64,000 nucleotides of DNA. Origin: Bryobacter aggregatus MPL3. GTDB lineage: Bacteria; Acidobacteriota; Terriglobia; Bryobacterales; Bryobacteraceae. Position numbers and translations under genes: made by a program. The stretch lies in assembly GCF_000702445.1 (NCBI RefSeq), contig NZ_JNIF01000003.1:806001-870000 (forward strand). The letters are read 5' to 3'. Below the pieces are notes generated by a model. The model saw only the letters and a program-made list of their open reading frames with translations. It was not told the DNA's origin and ran no database searches. Of the stretch, positions 26,332 to 34,691 are shown piece after piece (the first letter of the stretch is position 1; each line of letters starts with the position of its first letter).

Positions 26332-28898
26332 GCCAAAGCTTCACCTTCGGGGCGGCACGCAAGATTGCCTGGCGCGAGGCTCGCGCCTCGAGCTTCAAGT
26401 TTCTCTTTGTCATCCTCGCGGTTGCCGTCGGCGTCGGTGCGCTGACGGGAGTCCGCGGCTTCTCCACATCCTTCCGCCGCATGCTGAACTCTGAGGCACG
26501 CACGCTGATGGCTGGCGATGTCTCGGCGCGCATCTTTGTTCAGCCAGATCCGGCCCAGCAACAGGTGCTCGACACCATGAAGGCGAAGGGCACGCGCATG
26601 ACCCAGGTCACCGAAACGGTCACCATGGCGGCCAAGCCAGGCAATCCGCTGCCGGTGCTCGTCTCGCTCAAGGCAGTAGATCCTGCGAACTATCCGTTCT
26701 ACGGCGAAGTCAAATTCAATCCGCCGCAGACGATCCAACAAGCACTCTGCAACAATTGCGTGGTTGCGGCGCAAGAGTTGCTGCTCCGGCTTGGACTCGA
26801 AGTCGGCGGCACCATGCGCATCGGAGGCGAGGATTACCGCGTCTCCGCAATCGTCGAGAAAGAGCCCGACCGCATGACCGGCAGCCTGAATGTCGGGCCG
26901 CGCATGATGATGTCGCGCGACGCACTCGCCCGCACCGCCCTTTTGACCGAAGGCAGTCGCGCCGCCCAGCGTTTTTTGTTCAAGCTCCCGATCGCGTCCG
27001 GCAATGCGACGAACAACGTCACAGCCGCCCGTGAGTTACTGAAGAAGACCTTCCCCGACGCGCTGATCACCGACTATCGCGAAACCCACCCCCTCATCAC
27101 CCGTGGCCTCGACCGGGCCACCAGCTTCCTCAGTCTGGTCAGCCTGGTCGCGCTGATCATCGGCGCGCTCGGAGTCGCCATGGCGATGAACTCCCATCTG
27201 AAGCAGAAGCTCGACAACATTGCGGTCATGAAATGTTTGGGCGCACGCAGCAACCAGATCATCAGCATCTACCTCATGCAAACGCTCGCCCTTGGCGGCA
27301 TCGGAGGAATCCTAGGAATCCTCTTCGGCGTGATTGTACAAGTTGCCTTCCCCACCCTGATTGAGCGCTACTTCCAACTCCGTCCTGATTTCTACTTCGA
27401 CTGGACCTCGGTCGTCCAAGGCCTCAGCGCCGGGCTGCTCAGCACTCTGCTCTTTACACTTCCTCCGCTCCTGAGCATTCGCGAGATCAAGCCCAACACA
27501 ATCTTCCGCCGGGACATGGGCGAGACCAAAGGCACTTGGCGCGAACGCTTTCGCCGCGGCCGCATCGCGTTCGTCACCGGCATCATCATCCTGCTTGGCC
27601 TGGGCCTGCTGGCTGGTTGGCTCGCAGGCAGCAAACTTGAGGACGCCGTCCAACTGGGCGGCTGGTTTGCCATCGGCCTTGGCGTCAGCGTGGCGATTCT
27701 GGCCGCCTTTGCCTGGGGACTGCTCCGCCTCCTCCGCCGCATCTCACCACTAACCCGCGGCACGCTTCGCCACGGACTGGCCAATCTCTATCGTCCCGGC
27801 AATCAAGCGGAAGCGGTTCTGGTATCGATCGGCATCGGCGTCATGTTCACGCTGACCATCTTCCTGATCCAACACTCGATCCTGACCGAGATTGCAGACA
27901 GCGCACCACCAGGCATGCCGAACGTCTTCCTGATCGATATTACGGAACCGATGCGTGAAGGCGTCACCCAACTCGTCAACGCCCAGCCCGGCGTCGAGAA
28001 GGCCGTGGAACTGGTGCCCAGCGTCGCCGCGCGCATCACGCACATCCAGGGTGTCGAGATCAGTTCGATCGACCTCAAAGGCTTCGGCCGCCGCTTCCTC
28101 CAAACCCGCAGCATCACCTGGAATCCGGCGCAGCCCAAGGGACTCAAAATCCTCCAGGGCAAGTGGTATCAGCCCGGCGAAGTCGGCCGTGCGGCAATCT
28201 CTCAGGATGTCGCTGAGAGTCTGAAGCTCAAGCCCGGAATGGTCATCGACTGGACCTCCTCCGGCCGTGCCTTCCGCACGCAGGTTGCCGCTGTATTTCG
28301 ATCGGAAAGTGTCCGCGTCGGCGCGTCTCAGGACTTCATCCTCGACCCCGAAATTCTCAAGGGCCTCCCGGTGATCTACTTTGCTGGAGTGCGTGTCAAA
28401 ACGGCGAATGTGCCGCAAGTGCAAGCTGCCGTTTACAAGCAATATCCGACGGTCAGCATTGTGAACATCGCGGACGTGCTCGACATCATCCAGGAAGTGG
28501 TGGATCAGGTTGCGGTGGTCATCCGCTTCATCTCGGCCTTCGCCATTCTGGGTGGTGTGATCATCCTCGCAGCCAGCGTCGCAGGCACGCGCTTCCGCCG
28601 CATGCGTGAAGTGGTGATCCTCAAAACTTTTGGCGGCACCCGTCAGAAGATCGCTCGAATCTTCAGTATCGAGTTTCTGCTCTTGGGCGCCTGCGCGGGC
28701 ATCCTCGGCAGCACGCTCGCCACTGGCTTCACCGGACTCATCCTGAAGCGCTTCTTCCAGGAAGCAGACTTCAAGTTTGAATGGACAGCCTTTTTCATCT
28801 CGGTGCTCGCCTCGGCGCTCATCGCCAATGCCGCCGGCTGGGCCGCCAGCGCGCGCATCCTGAATCAGAAACCGCTCGCCATTCTCCGCGAGGATTAA
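26328..28898 (+). CDS. FtsX-type ABC permease (YbbP-like)
   Basis: 856 aa with the two-FtsX-domain layout of YbbP: TM1 near the N-terminus (FKFLFVILAVAVGVGALTGV), a periplasmic region (about 45-265), three TM helices (about 268-390), four more around 410-520, a second periplasmic region (about 540-720) and three C-terminal TM helices. FtsX signatures are IGALGVAMAMNSHLKQKLDNIAVM (part) and MREVVILKTFGGTRQKI. With the preceding ATPase it forms an exporter or membrane-to-periplasm energy transducer. The TesA-like lipoprotein next door suggests lipid or acyl-chain handling at the envelope. That functional link is inference from conserved gene order. Confidence 0.93.
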   Translation: MSQSFTFGAARKIAWREARASSFKFLFVILAVAVGVGALTGVRGFSTSFRRMLNSEARTLMAGDVSARIFVQPDPAQQQVLDTMKAKGTRMTQVTETVTMAAKPGNPLPVLVSLKAVDPANYPFYGEVKFNPPQTIQQALCNNCVVAAQELLLRLGLEVGGTMRIGGEDYRVSAIVEKEPDRMTGSLNVGPRMMMSRDALARTALLTEGSRAAQRFLFKLPIASGNATNNVTAARELLKKTFPDALITDYRETHPLITRGLDRATSFLSLVSLVALIIGALGVAMAMNSHLKQKLDNIAVMKCLGARSNQIISIYLMQTLALGGIGGILGILFGVIVQVAFPTLIERYFQLRPDFYFDWTSVVQGLSAGLLSTLLFTLPPLLSIREIKPNTIFRRDMGETKGTWRERFRRGRIAFVTGIIILLGLGLLAGWLAGSKLEDAVQLGGWFAIGLGVSVAILAAFAWGLLRLLRRISPLTRGTLRHGLANLYRPGNQAEAVLVSIGIGVMFTLTIFLIQHSILTEIADSAPPGMPNVFLIDITEPMREGVTQLVNAQPGVEKAVELVPSVAARITHIQGVEISSIDLKGFGRRFLQTRSITWNPAQPKGLKILQGKWYQPGEVGRAAISQDVAESLKLKPGMVIDWTSSGRAFRTQVAAVFRSESVRVGASQDFILDPEILKGLPVIYFAGVRVKTANVPQVQAAVYKQYPTVSIVNIADVLDIIQEVVDQVAVVIRFISAFAILGGVIILAASVAGTRFRRMREVVILKTFGGTRQKIARIFSIEFLLLGACAGILGSTLATGFTGLILKRFFQEADFKFEWTAFFISVLASALIANAAGWAASARILNQKPLAILRED

Positions 28899-29107
28899 GC
28901 GACTGCTGCTAAGCCGTTCTTCTCAAACAGAGACAGCAGTTGCAACGATGCGCCGGCCGAGCGTTGCTTCCCGCCCTCCCATTTGCTCAAAAAGCTGGTG
29001 GTCACATTGAGGTAGTTCGCAAAGACAATCTGGCTCACCTGAGCGCACGGACGGGGGCAGGCAAGCATCCTCGAAATGGCGCCTCGTTTGCTTGCCGATT
29101 GCACCAA
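28895..29107 (-). pseudogene. Truncated HigA-like antitoxin / XRE regulator remnant
   Basis: About 70 codons, of which the last 47 or so match the C-terminal half of HigA/NadS-type helix-turn-helix antitoxins: VSQIVFANYLNVTTSFLSKW followed by EGGKQRSAGASLQLLSLFEK. Complete members are about 100 aa with an N-terminal segment and a preceding HigB-like toxin gene. Here the upstream residues (ISRMLACPRPCAQ) no longer look like the family, there is no good start codon, and no toxin ORF is present up to the GbsR-type gene. It overlaps the stop codon of the permease gene by a few bases. I read it as the decayed remains of a toxin-antitoxin unit; expression of the HTH fragment cannot be excluded. Confidence 0.6.
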
Positions 29108-29137
29108 GGCTGCTCTTTATCTACAAGAAAATTCTAA

Positions 29138-29175
29138 TTATCAGTAATTTCTGTCAAAACAGAAATTACTGATAA
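29138..29175. promoter_or_regulatory. Perfect 17-bp palindrome, probable operator of the GbsR/MarR-type regulator
   Basis: Left arm 29138-29154 (TTATCAGTAATTTCTGT), loop CAAA at 29155-29158, right arm 29159-29175, an exact reverse complement. It ends 10 bases before the ATG of the regulator gene, and no run of T follows on the plus strand, so it is not a typical terminator. A perfect dyad immediately upstream of a MarR-superfamily gene is the classical position for autoregulation. Any promoter must overlap it, and the short leader lacks an obvious ribosome binding site. Confidence 0.75.
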
Positions 29176-29185
29176 AATAGTTTAT

Positions 29186-29725
29186 ATGGAACTGACTCCC
29201 GCAATGAATGGCTTCATCACCCATTGGGGCGAGATGGGCGTCCGCTGGGGCATCAATCGAACGATCGCCCAGATCCATGCCCTGCTCTATCTTTCGCCCG
29301 ACCCAATCAGCGCCGAAGAGATCGCAGAAACGCTGCTCGTTGCCCGCTCGAATGTGAGCAATAGCCTACGCGAACTGCAGAACTGGAACCTCGTCCGTGT
29401 CGTCCATCTCAAAGGCGACCGCCGGGATCACTTCACAACCCTGCACGATGTCTGGGAAATCTTCGTCGTCATCGGCAAGCAGCGCTTTGAGCGGGAGATC
29501 GCCCCCACAGTCAGCATGCTGGAACAACTGGCCCAGAAGGCTGCCAAAGACAAGGCCACTCCCGCTGAAACGACCAAGCGAATCGCAGCGATGGCAGACT
29601 TCACAGCCGAACTGCAAGTTTGGTACAGCAAGGCGAAAGACCTGCCCCGTAGCGCGATCTCAGGATTCTTCAAGGTAACAGCAGGACTGAGAAAGTTGAG
29701 CAACAGCGGAAAGCGAGAAACCTGA
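29186..29725 (+). CDS. GbsR/MarR-family transcriptional regulator
   Basis: 179 aa. The N-terminal half is a winged helix: WGINRTIAQIHALLYLSPDP, then the recognition region AEEIAETLLVARSNVSNSLREL and wing NWNLVRVVHLKGDRRDHF. The C-terminal half is helical, for dimerisation. The GbsR group is a MarR relative that responds to osmolytes (choline in Bacillus) or other small molecules. The ligand here is unknown. It sits next to a perfect palindrome and is coupled to the downstream methyltransferase by a TGATG overlap, so the regulator probably controls that enzyme and itself. Confidence 0.87.
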   Translation: MELTPAMNGFITHWGEMGVRWGINRTIAQIHALLYLSPDPISAEEIAETLLVARSNVSNSLRELQNWNLVRVVHLKGDRRDHFTTLHDVWEIFVVIGKQRFEREIAPTVSMLEQLAQKAAKDKATPAETTKRIAAMADFTAELQVWYSKAKDLPRSAISGFFKVTAGLRKLSNSGKRET

Positions 29726-30564
29726 TGCAAGCCCTCGATCAGATGGTGCGCTACTACGAAGAGTCGGGGCCGGACTATGCAGCCTGGAGTCCCGCCTTCA
29801 ATATGCACTTCGGTTATTGGAAAGCTGGGGACAACCCTTTTGACCGTGAGGCCATGCTCGAGCAAATGAGCGATCAGGTCATCCAGGCACTCGAGGGAGC
29901 AACGGATGTTCTCGACTTAGGCTGTGGCCTCGGCGCCACGGCCAGGAACTTTGCTGCCAGCAACCCAGCCGCTCACATCACAGGCATTACGATCGTTCCC
30001 TGGCAATTGCAGCGTGCGCGGCAACTGAGCACCGCCTATCATAACCTCGATTTCTGCGGCGACGACTACACGCAAACCCATTTCGGCGACAGCCATTTTG
30101 ACGGCGCCTTTGCGATCGAGAGCTTTTGCCACGGCCCGGGCCGCGATAAGGCAAGCTGCATTGAGGAAGCACATCGAGTCCTCAAAAGAGGCGGACGGCT
30201 GGTCGTGGCCGATGGATTCCTGAAACAAACGAAGCCAATGAACCGCTTTCTGACAGCCTGCCACCAACGCATTTGCGACTGCTGGACGATGGATTCGCTT
30301 CCGGTCCTGCCAGACTTCCTGAAGCGTCTCAGGCAAACAGGGTTCAACAGGATCGAGGCAAAAGAGATCTCGTGGAATGTCGCTCCTTCGGTCGCCCACG
30401 TCCCGGCGGTGACACTCCGGTTCCTGGTAACGGAATTCTTGGTCAAACGTGGCAGACTCAGCCGAGAGCGCTGGAACAACATCCTCGCGCCAGTTCTCAC
30501 CGGCATCGTCGGCCTGGCTCGCGCGCACTTCGGCTATTTCCTGATCGGGGCAAGCAAGGCCTAA
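29725..30564 (+). CDS. Class I SAM-dependent methyltransferase (UbiE/sterol-like)
   Basis: 279 aa. SAM motif I VLDLGCGLGATARNFA, motif II region HITGITIVPWQLQRAR, then DSHFDGAFAIESFCHG and LKRGGRLVVADGFLK. The layout, with a substrate-covering C-terminal helical part and an ESFCH segment, resembles methyltransferases acting on lipids or prenylated/sterol-like compounds, but the substrate is not determinable. Its start codon lies in the stop codon of the GbsR-type regulator gene, so expression is presumably repressed or induced with it. Confidence 0.87.
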   Translation: MQALDQMVRYYEESGPDYAAWSPAFNMHFGYWKAGDNPFDREAMLEQMSDQVIQALEGATDVLDLGCGLGATARNFAASNPAAHITGITIVPWQLQRARQLSTAYHNLDFCGDDYTQTHFGDSHFDGAFAIESFCHGPGRDKASCIEEAHRVLKRGGRLVVADGFLKQTKPMNRFLTACHQRICDCWTMDSLPVLPDFLKRLRQTGFNRIEAKEISWNVAPSVAHVPAVTLRFLVTEFLVKRGRLSRERWNNILAPVLTGIVGLARAHFGYFLIGASKA

Positions 30565-30570
30565 AGGAGG

Positions 30571-31914
30571 CTACTGCCCCAGCCGCACATCCATATCTGC
30601 CAGCACATAGGCGAACACAGCCAACTGCGCGACATTCTTCTTGAAGTCCTCGGGATTGATCTTGTCGAAGGTATCAGCATCCGTGTGGTGCCATTCGAAA
30701 TAGCGTCCACCGCCGGTACGCACTCCGGACCCAATCACACCATCACGCATGATCGGAGCAATATCGGTGCCGCCACCGCCCGCCGTCACCAAGCCCGCGC
30801 CAATTGGCTGCAGCAGCTTCCCGATCTCCTTCATCTGCTCAAGCGCCTTCGCGCCGCCCCCAGTAATGCCCAAGCCCACCGGACGCTCCGCGCCGCCGTC
30901 CATCTCGATCGCGATCACATGATTCTTCAACTGATCCTGAAACTGATCGCGATACGCAATGCCACCGCGCGCGCCGTTCTCTTCATTCGCCCAGAACACG
31001 ACGCGAATCGTCCGCTTCGGCTTCAGGCCAAGCTGCTTCAAAATCACCAGCGCCTGCAAGCTTGCGATCACGCCGCCGCCATCATCCTGCGCGCCCTGGC
31101 CCACATCCCAGCTATCGAGATGCCCACCCAGCACAATCACTTCGTCCGGCCTCTCACTGCCGCGAATCTCGCCCATCACGTTTGCACCATCCGCATCCGG
31201 CAACTGCTTTGCTTCTGAATACTGATGCACGGTCACCTTCTCCCCGCTTGCGAGCGCCCGCTCCAACAGCCTGAGGCTCTCTTCGCTCAACGCAGCAGCC
31301 GGAATCGGCGTCTGGCCTGCTTCAAAATTCGTTGAACCCGTATGCGCTGTATTCTGCTGCGGAATGCCGGCACTCCGAATCAGCACGGCCTTTGCACCCA
31401 GCTTCGCCGCGCGCGACGGACCACTGCGGCGAAACGCACCCGTCACGCCATAGTTCACCCAGCGCGGATGAAAGAGCACAATCTTGCCCTCCACCCTCGC
31501 GCGGCCAAGCGCCTCCAGTTCCTCGAAGCTCTTCACGCCCACCACTTCTGCGGTCACATCCCCGCTGCCCGACATCCCCAGCCCGAGGATCGTCAACGGC
31601 TTCTTGAAAGGCGCCACCATCTCCGCGCTTTCCTTCCCGCGCACCCAATGCACCACCTTCACCGGAGGCGTCTGGACATTGTCGAGACCGTCCTGCTTCA
31701 TCTGCTGGGCGCTCCAGGCAACGGCCTTCGCAGAAGCTTCACTGCCACTCAGCCGCGCGCCGATCTGATCGCAGAGATACTGCAGTTTGGCCAAACCGCC
31801 CTCGTCTTTCATCGCCTGAGCGATGATCTGCCGCGACACATCACGATACTTTTCTTCCACGCTCTGCGAAAAAGCGAGCAAACTGGTGAAGAGAAAGAAT
31901 CCAAGAATACGCAT
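30571..31914 (-). CDS. Secreted M28 metallopeptidase (glutamate carboxypeptidase II/aminopeptidase type)
   Basis: 447 aa from the ATG at 31914, giving signal peptide MRILGFFLFTSLLAFSQ. The frame remains open 636 bases further, but that part lies antisense to hemH and is not coding. A PA-like insert (about 95-235) precedes and interrupts the peptidase domain. Zinc ligands: H265 and D277/D278 (VLGGHLDSWDVGQGAQDDGG), E311/E312 (FWANEENGARGG), D339 (AIEMDGGAE) and the late H in FEWHHTDADTFDKI. A periplasmic or secreted exopeptidase. Only 24 bases separate it from divergent hemH. Confidence 0.93.
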   Translation of the reverse strand: MRILGFFLFTSLLAFSQSVEEKYRDVSRQIIAQAMKDEGGLAKLQYLCDQIGARLSGSEASAKAVAWSAQQMKQDGLDNVQTPPVKVVHWVRGKESAEMVAPFKKPLTILGLGMSGSGDVTAEVVGVKSFEELEALGRARVEGKIVLFHPRWVNYGVTGAFRRSGPSRAAKLGAKAVLIRSAGIPQQNTAHTGSTNFEAGQTPIPAAALSEESLRLLERALASGEKVTVHQYSEAKQLPDADGANVMGEIRGSERPDEVIVLGGHLDSWDVGQGAQDDGGGVIASLQALVILKQLGLKPKRTIRVVFWANEENGARGGIAYRDQFQDQLKNHVIAIEMDGGAERPVGLGITGGGAKALEQMKEIGKLLQPIGAGLVTAGGGGTDIAPIMRDGVIGSGVRTGGGRYFEWHHTDADTFDKINPEDFKKNVAQLAVFAYVLADMDVRLGQ

Positions 31915-31938
31915 GGGAGAATCTGTGTAGTTTAGCGT

Positions 31939-32937
31939 ATGTCCGATGCAATCCTTTTCGTGAGCTTTGGCGGTCCCGATCGCCCTGAAGACGTCATGCC
32001 CTTTCTCGAAAACGTCACCCGTGGCAGAGGCGTTCCCCGCGAACGCCTGGAGGCCGTCGCCGAGCATTACTACCATTTCGGCGGCAAAAGTCCGATCAAC
32101 GAGCAGAATCTCGCCATCATCAAAGCACTGTCGACGCTGCTGGCCCAACAAGGCCCTGAGCTTCCCATCTACTTCGGCAATCGCAATTGGCACCCGCTGC
32201 TGCCCGATACGCTCCGGCAGATGAAGGAGGACGGCGTCACGCGCGCCTTCACCTTTGTCACCTCCGCCTACAGTTCCTATTCGGGCTGCCGCCAGTATCG
32301 CGAAAACATCGCCGCCGCCCAGCAGGCCACCGGGTCGGAGTCGATCAAGATCGACAAGCTCCGTGTGTACTTCAACCATCCCGGCTTCATTGCACCAATG
32401 ATCGATTCCGTCCAGGCCGCGGCCCGGCAGCTCCCCCATGCCCGCCTGCTCTTCTCCGCGCATTCCATTCCGATGTCGATGGCAAACTCGTCGCGCTATG
32501 TCCCCCAACTGCTGGAAGCCTCCCGCCTGGTGGCCGAAGGCGCCGTACACTCAAACTGGGAACTTGTTTATCAATCCCGCAGCGGCGGGCCTGGGCAACC
32601 CTGGCTCGAGCCGGATATCCTCGATCGCATCCGCGCGCTCCATGCCGAAGGCGTCCGGGAATTGATCGTCTGCCCCATCGGCTTCATCAGCGACCACATG
32701 GAGGTGCTCTACGATCTCGATGAAGAGGCGCGCTTGCTCGCCGGTGAACTTGGTATGCAGATGATCCGCACCCCAACCTCGTCGACCGATCCCCGTTTCA
32801 TCGCGATGATTCGCGATCTGGTGCTCGAGGTTCTCGCCCCCTCGCACAAGATCCTGGCTCTCGGCGCCTTGGGTCCCAGCCACAAGCTCTGCCCTGCAGA
32901 CTGCTGCCCTGCCCCGGCAGCCCGGCCCGCCAGATGA
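31939..32937 (+). CDS. hemH: Ferrochelatase HemH
   Basis: 332 aa. Inserts Fe(II) into proto- or coproporphyrin in the last steps of heme synthesis. The catalytic histidine is H175 in LLFSAHSIPMSM and the acidic partner E255 in CPIGFISDHMEVLYDLD, both diagnostic. The C-terminal end carries a Cys cluster (KLCPADCCP; C319, C323, C324). Some ferrochelatases bind a [2Fe-2S] cluster with C-terminal cysteines; whether this one does is inference. It overlaps the next gene by 4 bases, so it is co-translated with two PhyH-type dioxygenases, an uncommon partner. Which porphyrin is used cannot be told from this sequence alone. Confidence 0.95.
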   Translation: MSDAILFVSFGGPDRPEDVMPFLENVTRGRGVPRERLEAVAEHYYHFGGKSPINEQNLAIIKALSTLLAQQGPELPIYFGNRNWHPLLPDTLRQMKEDGVTRAFTFVTSAYSSYSGCRQYRENIAAAQQATGSESIKIDKLRVYFNHPGFIAPMIDSVQAAARQLPHARLLFSAHSIPMSMANSSRYVPQLLEASRLVAEGAVHSNWELVYQSRSGGPGQPWLEPDILDRIRALHAEGVRELIVCPIGFISDHMEVLYDLDEEARLLAGELGMQMIRTPTSSTDPRFIAMIRDLVLEVLAPSHKILALGALGPSHKLCPADCCPAPAARPAR

Positions 32938-33596
32938 GCCTCGCCACCGACGGCTTCGACATCATCGCCCCCGGCCTCAGCCCGGAAGAACTCGAAGTGC
33001 TCCAGCGCGAGTTCCCGGCCGAGGCGCCCAACCGCCGCAACCTCTTTGTGTTCTCTCCGGTTGTCGAAAACCTGGTGCGCAAAGGAAGCATCAGCCGCCA
33101 TGCGCAAGAGGTGCTTGGAGAGAATTGCTTTGCGGTGCGTGCGATCTTCTTCAACAAGATCGCCAAGACCAACTGGCATGTCCCTTGGCATCAGGACATT
33201 GGGATTCCGCTGCGGGAACACCGCGCCGTTCCTGGCTTTTCTGCCTTCACACACAAAGACGGCATCCTCCACGCAAATGCGCCGGCCAGCGTCCTTGAGC
33301 GGATGCTCATTCTGCGCATCCACTTGGACCTCTGCACGGCCGCCAACGGCGCCATGCGGCTGATTCCAGGCTCACACGCCCAGGGGAGAATTCCAGAAAC
33401 AGCCCTCCGCACTCATGTGGCCGTCCAACCGGAGCTAGCCGCGGGTGAACTGCTGCGGCTTCGTCCACTCCTCTTCCATGCCTCGGCACATTCCCGTTCG
33501 GACGCCTCCCGGCGCGTCATTCACATCGAGTATGCGGTGGACGATTTGCCCGGGGGCTTAGAATGGGCAACGCGGGTTGATCCGCAACTGAAGTAA
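32934..33596 (+). CDS. PhyH-family Fe(II)/2-oxoglutarate dioxygenase, copy 1
   Basis: 220 aa, cytosolic. Jelly-roll dioxygenase with metal ligands H86 and D88 (NWHVPWHQDIG), distal histidine H182 or H186 (PLLFHASAHSRSD) and the 2-oxoglutarate-binding arginine (RRVIHIEYAV, R193/R194). PhyH enzymes hydroxylate diverse small molecules. ATG overlaps the hemH stop codon by 4 bases. A second, diverged copy follows 4 bases after the stop, with the same RRVIHI ending, so they arose by tandem duplication. Substrate unknown. Confidence 0.88.
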   Translation: MSLATDGFDIIAPGLSPEELEVLQREFPAEAPNRRNLFVFSPVVENLVRKGSISRHAQEVLGENCFAVRAIFFNKIAKTNWHVPWHQDIGIPLREHRAVPGFSAFTHKDGILHANAPASVLERMLILRIHLDLCTAANGAMRLIPGSHAQGRIPETALRTHVAVQPELAAGELLRLRPLLFHASAHSRSDASRRVIHIEYAVDDLPGGLEWATRVDPQLK

Positions 33597-33600
33597 TCCT

Positions 33601-34215
33601 GTGAACTTAAAATTCCAACTCCTCAACCACGGCTTCGAGATCCGCGAGCAAGCCTGTCCTGCCCCACTCCTCCAAGCGCTGCAAAGCGAATTCCCTCTCG
33701 ATACGCCTGTCGATTGGGATCTGCTCGATCACTCCGCAAGCGTGCGCGAACAAGCCACAAACGGAGAATTCCAAGCCCTGGCGGCGGCTATTCTCGGCCC
33801 CGATTGCTTCCCCACCCACGCCATCCTCTACAACAAGAACCTCACCGCGCAAGCCTGGCACCAGGACACGACAATCAAGGTGGAAGGCCAAGGCTTCATT
33901 GAGGCGCCCAACAAGGAAGTCTATTCCGATCTCCTGTCTCTCCGGCTCAGTCTCGATGACTGCGGCTTCTTCGATGGCGCGCTCAAGCTTTGCCCCACCT
34001 CACACAAGCATGGGCCGCTCACTCCAAATGAAGTGCGCGCCCATTCCTCACGGCCCTTTTCTTCGCCCGAAATGCGGGCCGGGGACATCCTCCTCATGCA
34101 CCCCCTGACGATTCATGCCAGCGGAGCCAACGAGACCGGCAGACCGCGCCGCGTCATCCACATCGTCTATGCCGCAGCGCCGCTGCGTAGCATCCTGCGC
34201 CCGGTCAGCGCGTAG
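33601..34215 (+). CDS. PhyH-family Fe(II)/2-oxoglutarate dioxygenase, copy 2
   Basis: 204 aa from a GTG. Metal ligands H87 and D89 (AQAWHQDTTIKVEG), distal H172 (HPLTIHASGANE), arginine at R183/R184 (RPRRVIHIVYAA). The facial triad is complete, so it should be active. Clearly homologous to the preceding gene but diverged, with a shorter central loop. The last 49 bases overlap the 3' end of the convergent CDP-alcohol phosphatidyltransferase gene, a long convergent overlap for this genome. Confidence 0.88.
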   Translation: MNLKFQLLNHGFEIREQACPAPLLQALQSEFPLDTPVDWDLLDHSASVREQATNGEFQALAAAILGPDCFPTHAILYNKNLTAQAWHQDTTIKVEGQGFIEAPNKEVYSDLLSLRLSLDDCGFFDGALKLCPTSHKHGPLTPNEVRAHSSRPFSSPEMRAGDILLMHPLTIHASGANETGRPRRVIHIVYAAAPLRSILRPVSA

Positions 34216-34691
34216 TCGACGCCACTGATCACGGTGCCAACTGCGGCGGCATAGAGCAATACGGAGAGCCAGGCATCGCCGAGCGTAAAGCAACCTGCCA
34301 GCATCGTCAGTTGGATGATCGTGCTGAGCTTGCCCCATTGGGACGGGGAGAAATCCTTCTGGCCAGTCCTGCGATGGACATACGCGCTGCCCAGCAGAAT
34401 CATGAAGTCCCGTGTCAGCACCATCGCCATGAGCCAGTTCGGAATGCGCCCCATCTTCCACCAGGCGAGCGTCGCCACAATCACCCACACCTTGTCGCCG
34501 AGCGGATCGAGATACGCACCCAGTCTCGATGCAACGCCCATTTTGCGCGCCAGCCAGCCGTCGAGAGCATCGGTCCAGGAAATCCAAAAGAAAAGCGTCC
34601 AGGCCCACTCGTGGCGGTTCAGGATCATCCAACCAATGAGAGGAGCGAGAAAGACGCGGCTGAGCGATAGGGCGTTAGGTAGCCAGCGCAT
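34167..34691 (-). CDS. CDP-alcohol phosphatidyltransferase family membrane protein
   Basis: 174 aa with several hydrophobic helices. The diagnostic motif D-x2-D-G-x2-A-R-x8-G-x3-D-x3-D is complete: D41, D44, G45, A48, R49, G58, D62, D66 in WTDALDGWLARKMGV and RLGAYLDPLGDK. It transfers a phosphatidyl group from CDP-diacylglycerol to an alcohol in the inner membrane. The size fits PgsA or cardiolipin-synthase-like members. The exact alcohol (glycerol-3-phosphate is most common) is not proven. It overlaps lpxC by 17 bases, so both envelope-lipid genes are co-transcribed. Confidence 0.92.
   Translation of the reverse strand: MRWLPNALSLSRVFLAPLIGWMILNRHEWAWTLFFWISWTDALDGWLARKMGVASRLGAYLDPLGDKVWVIVATLAWWKMGRIPNWLMAMVLTRDFMILLGSAYVHRRTGQKDFSPSQWGKLSTIIQLTMLAGCFTLGDAWLSVLLYAAAVGTVISGVDYALTGRRMLRSGAAA

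Noticed and set aside
31915-32550. Upstream in-frame extension of the M28 peptidase on the minus strand (212 codons)
   Set aside because: The extension lies opposite hemH. The ATG at 31914 gives a proper signal peptide, so the extension is not coding.
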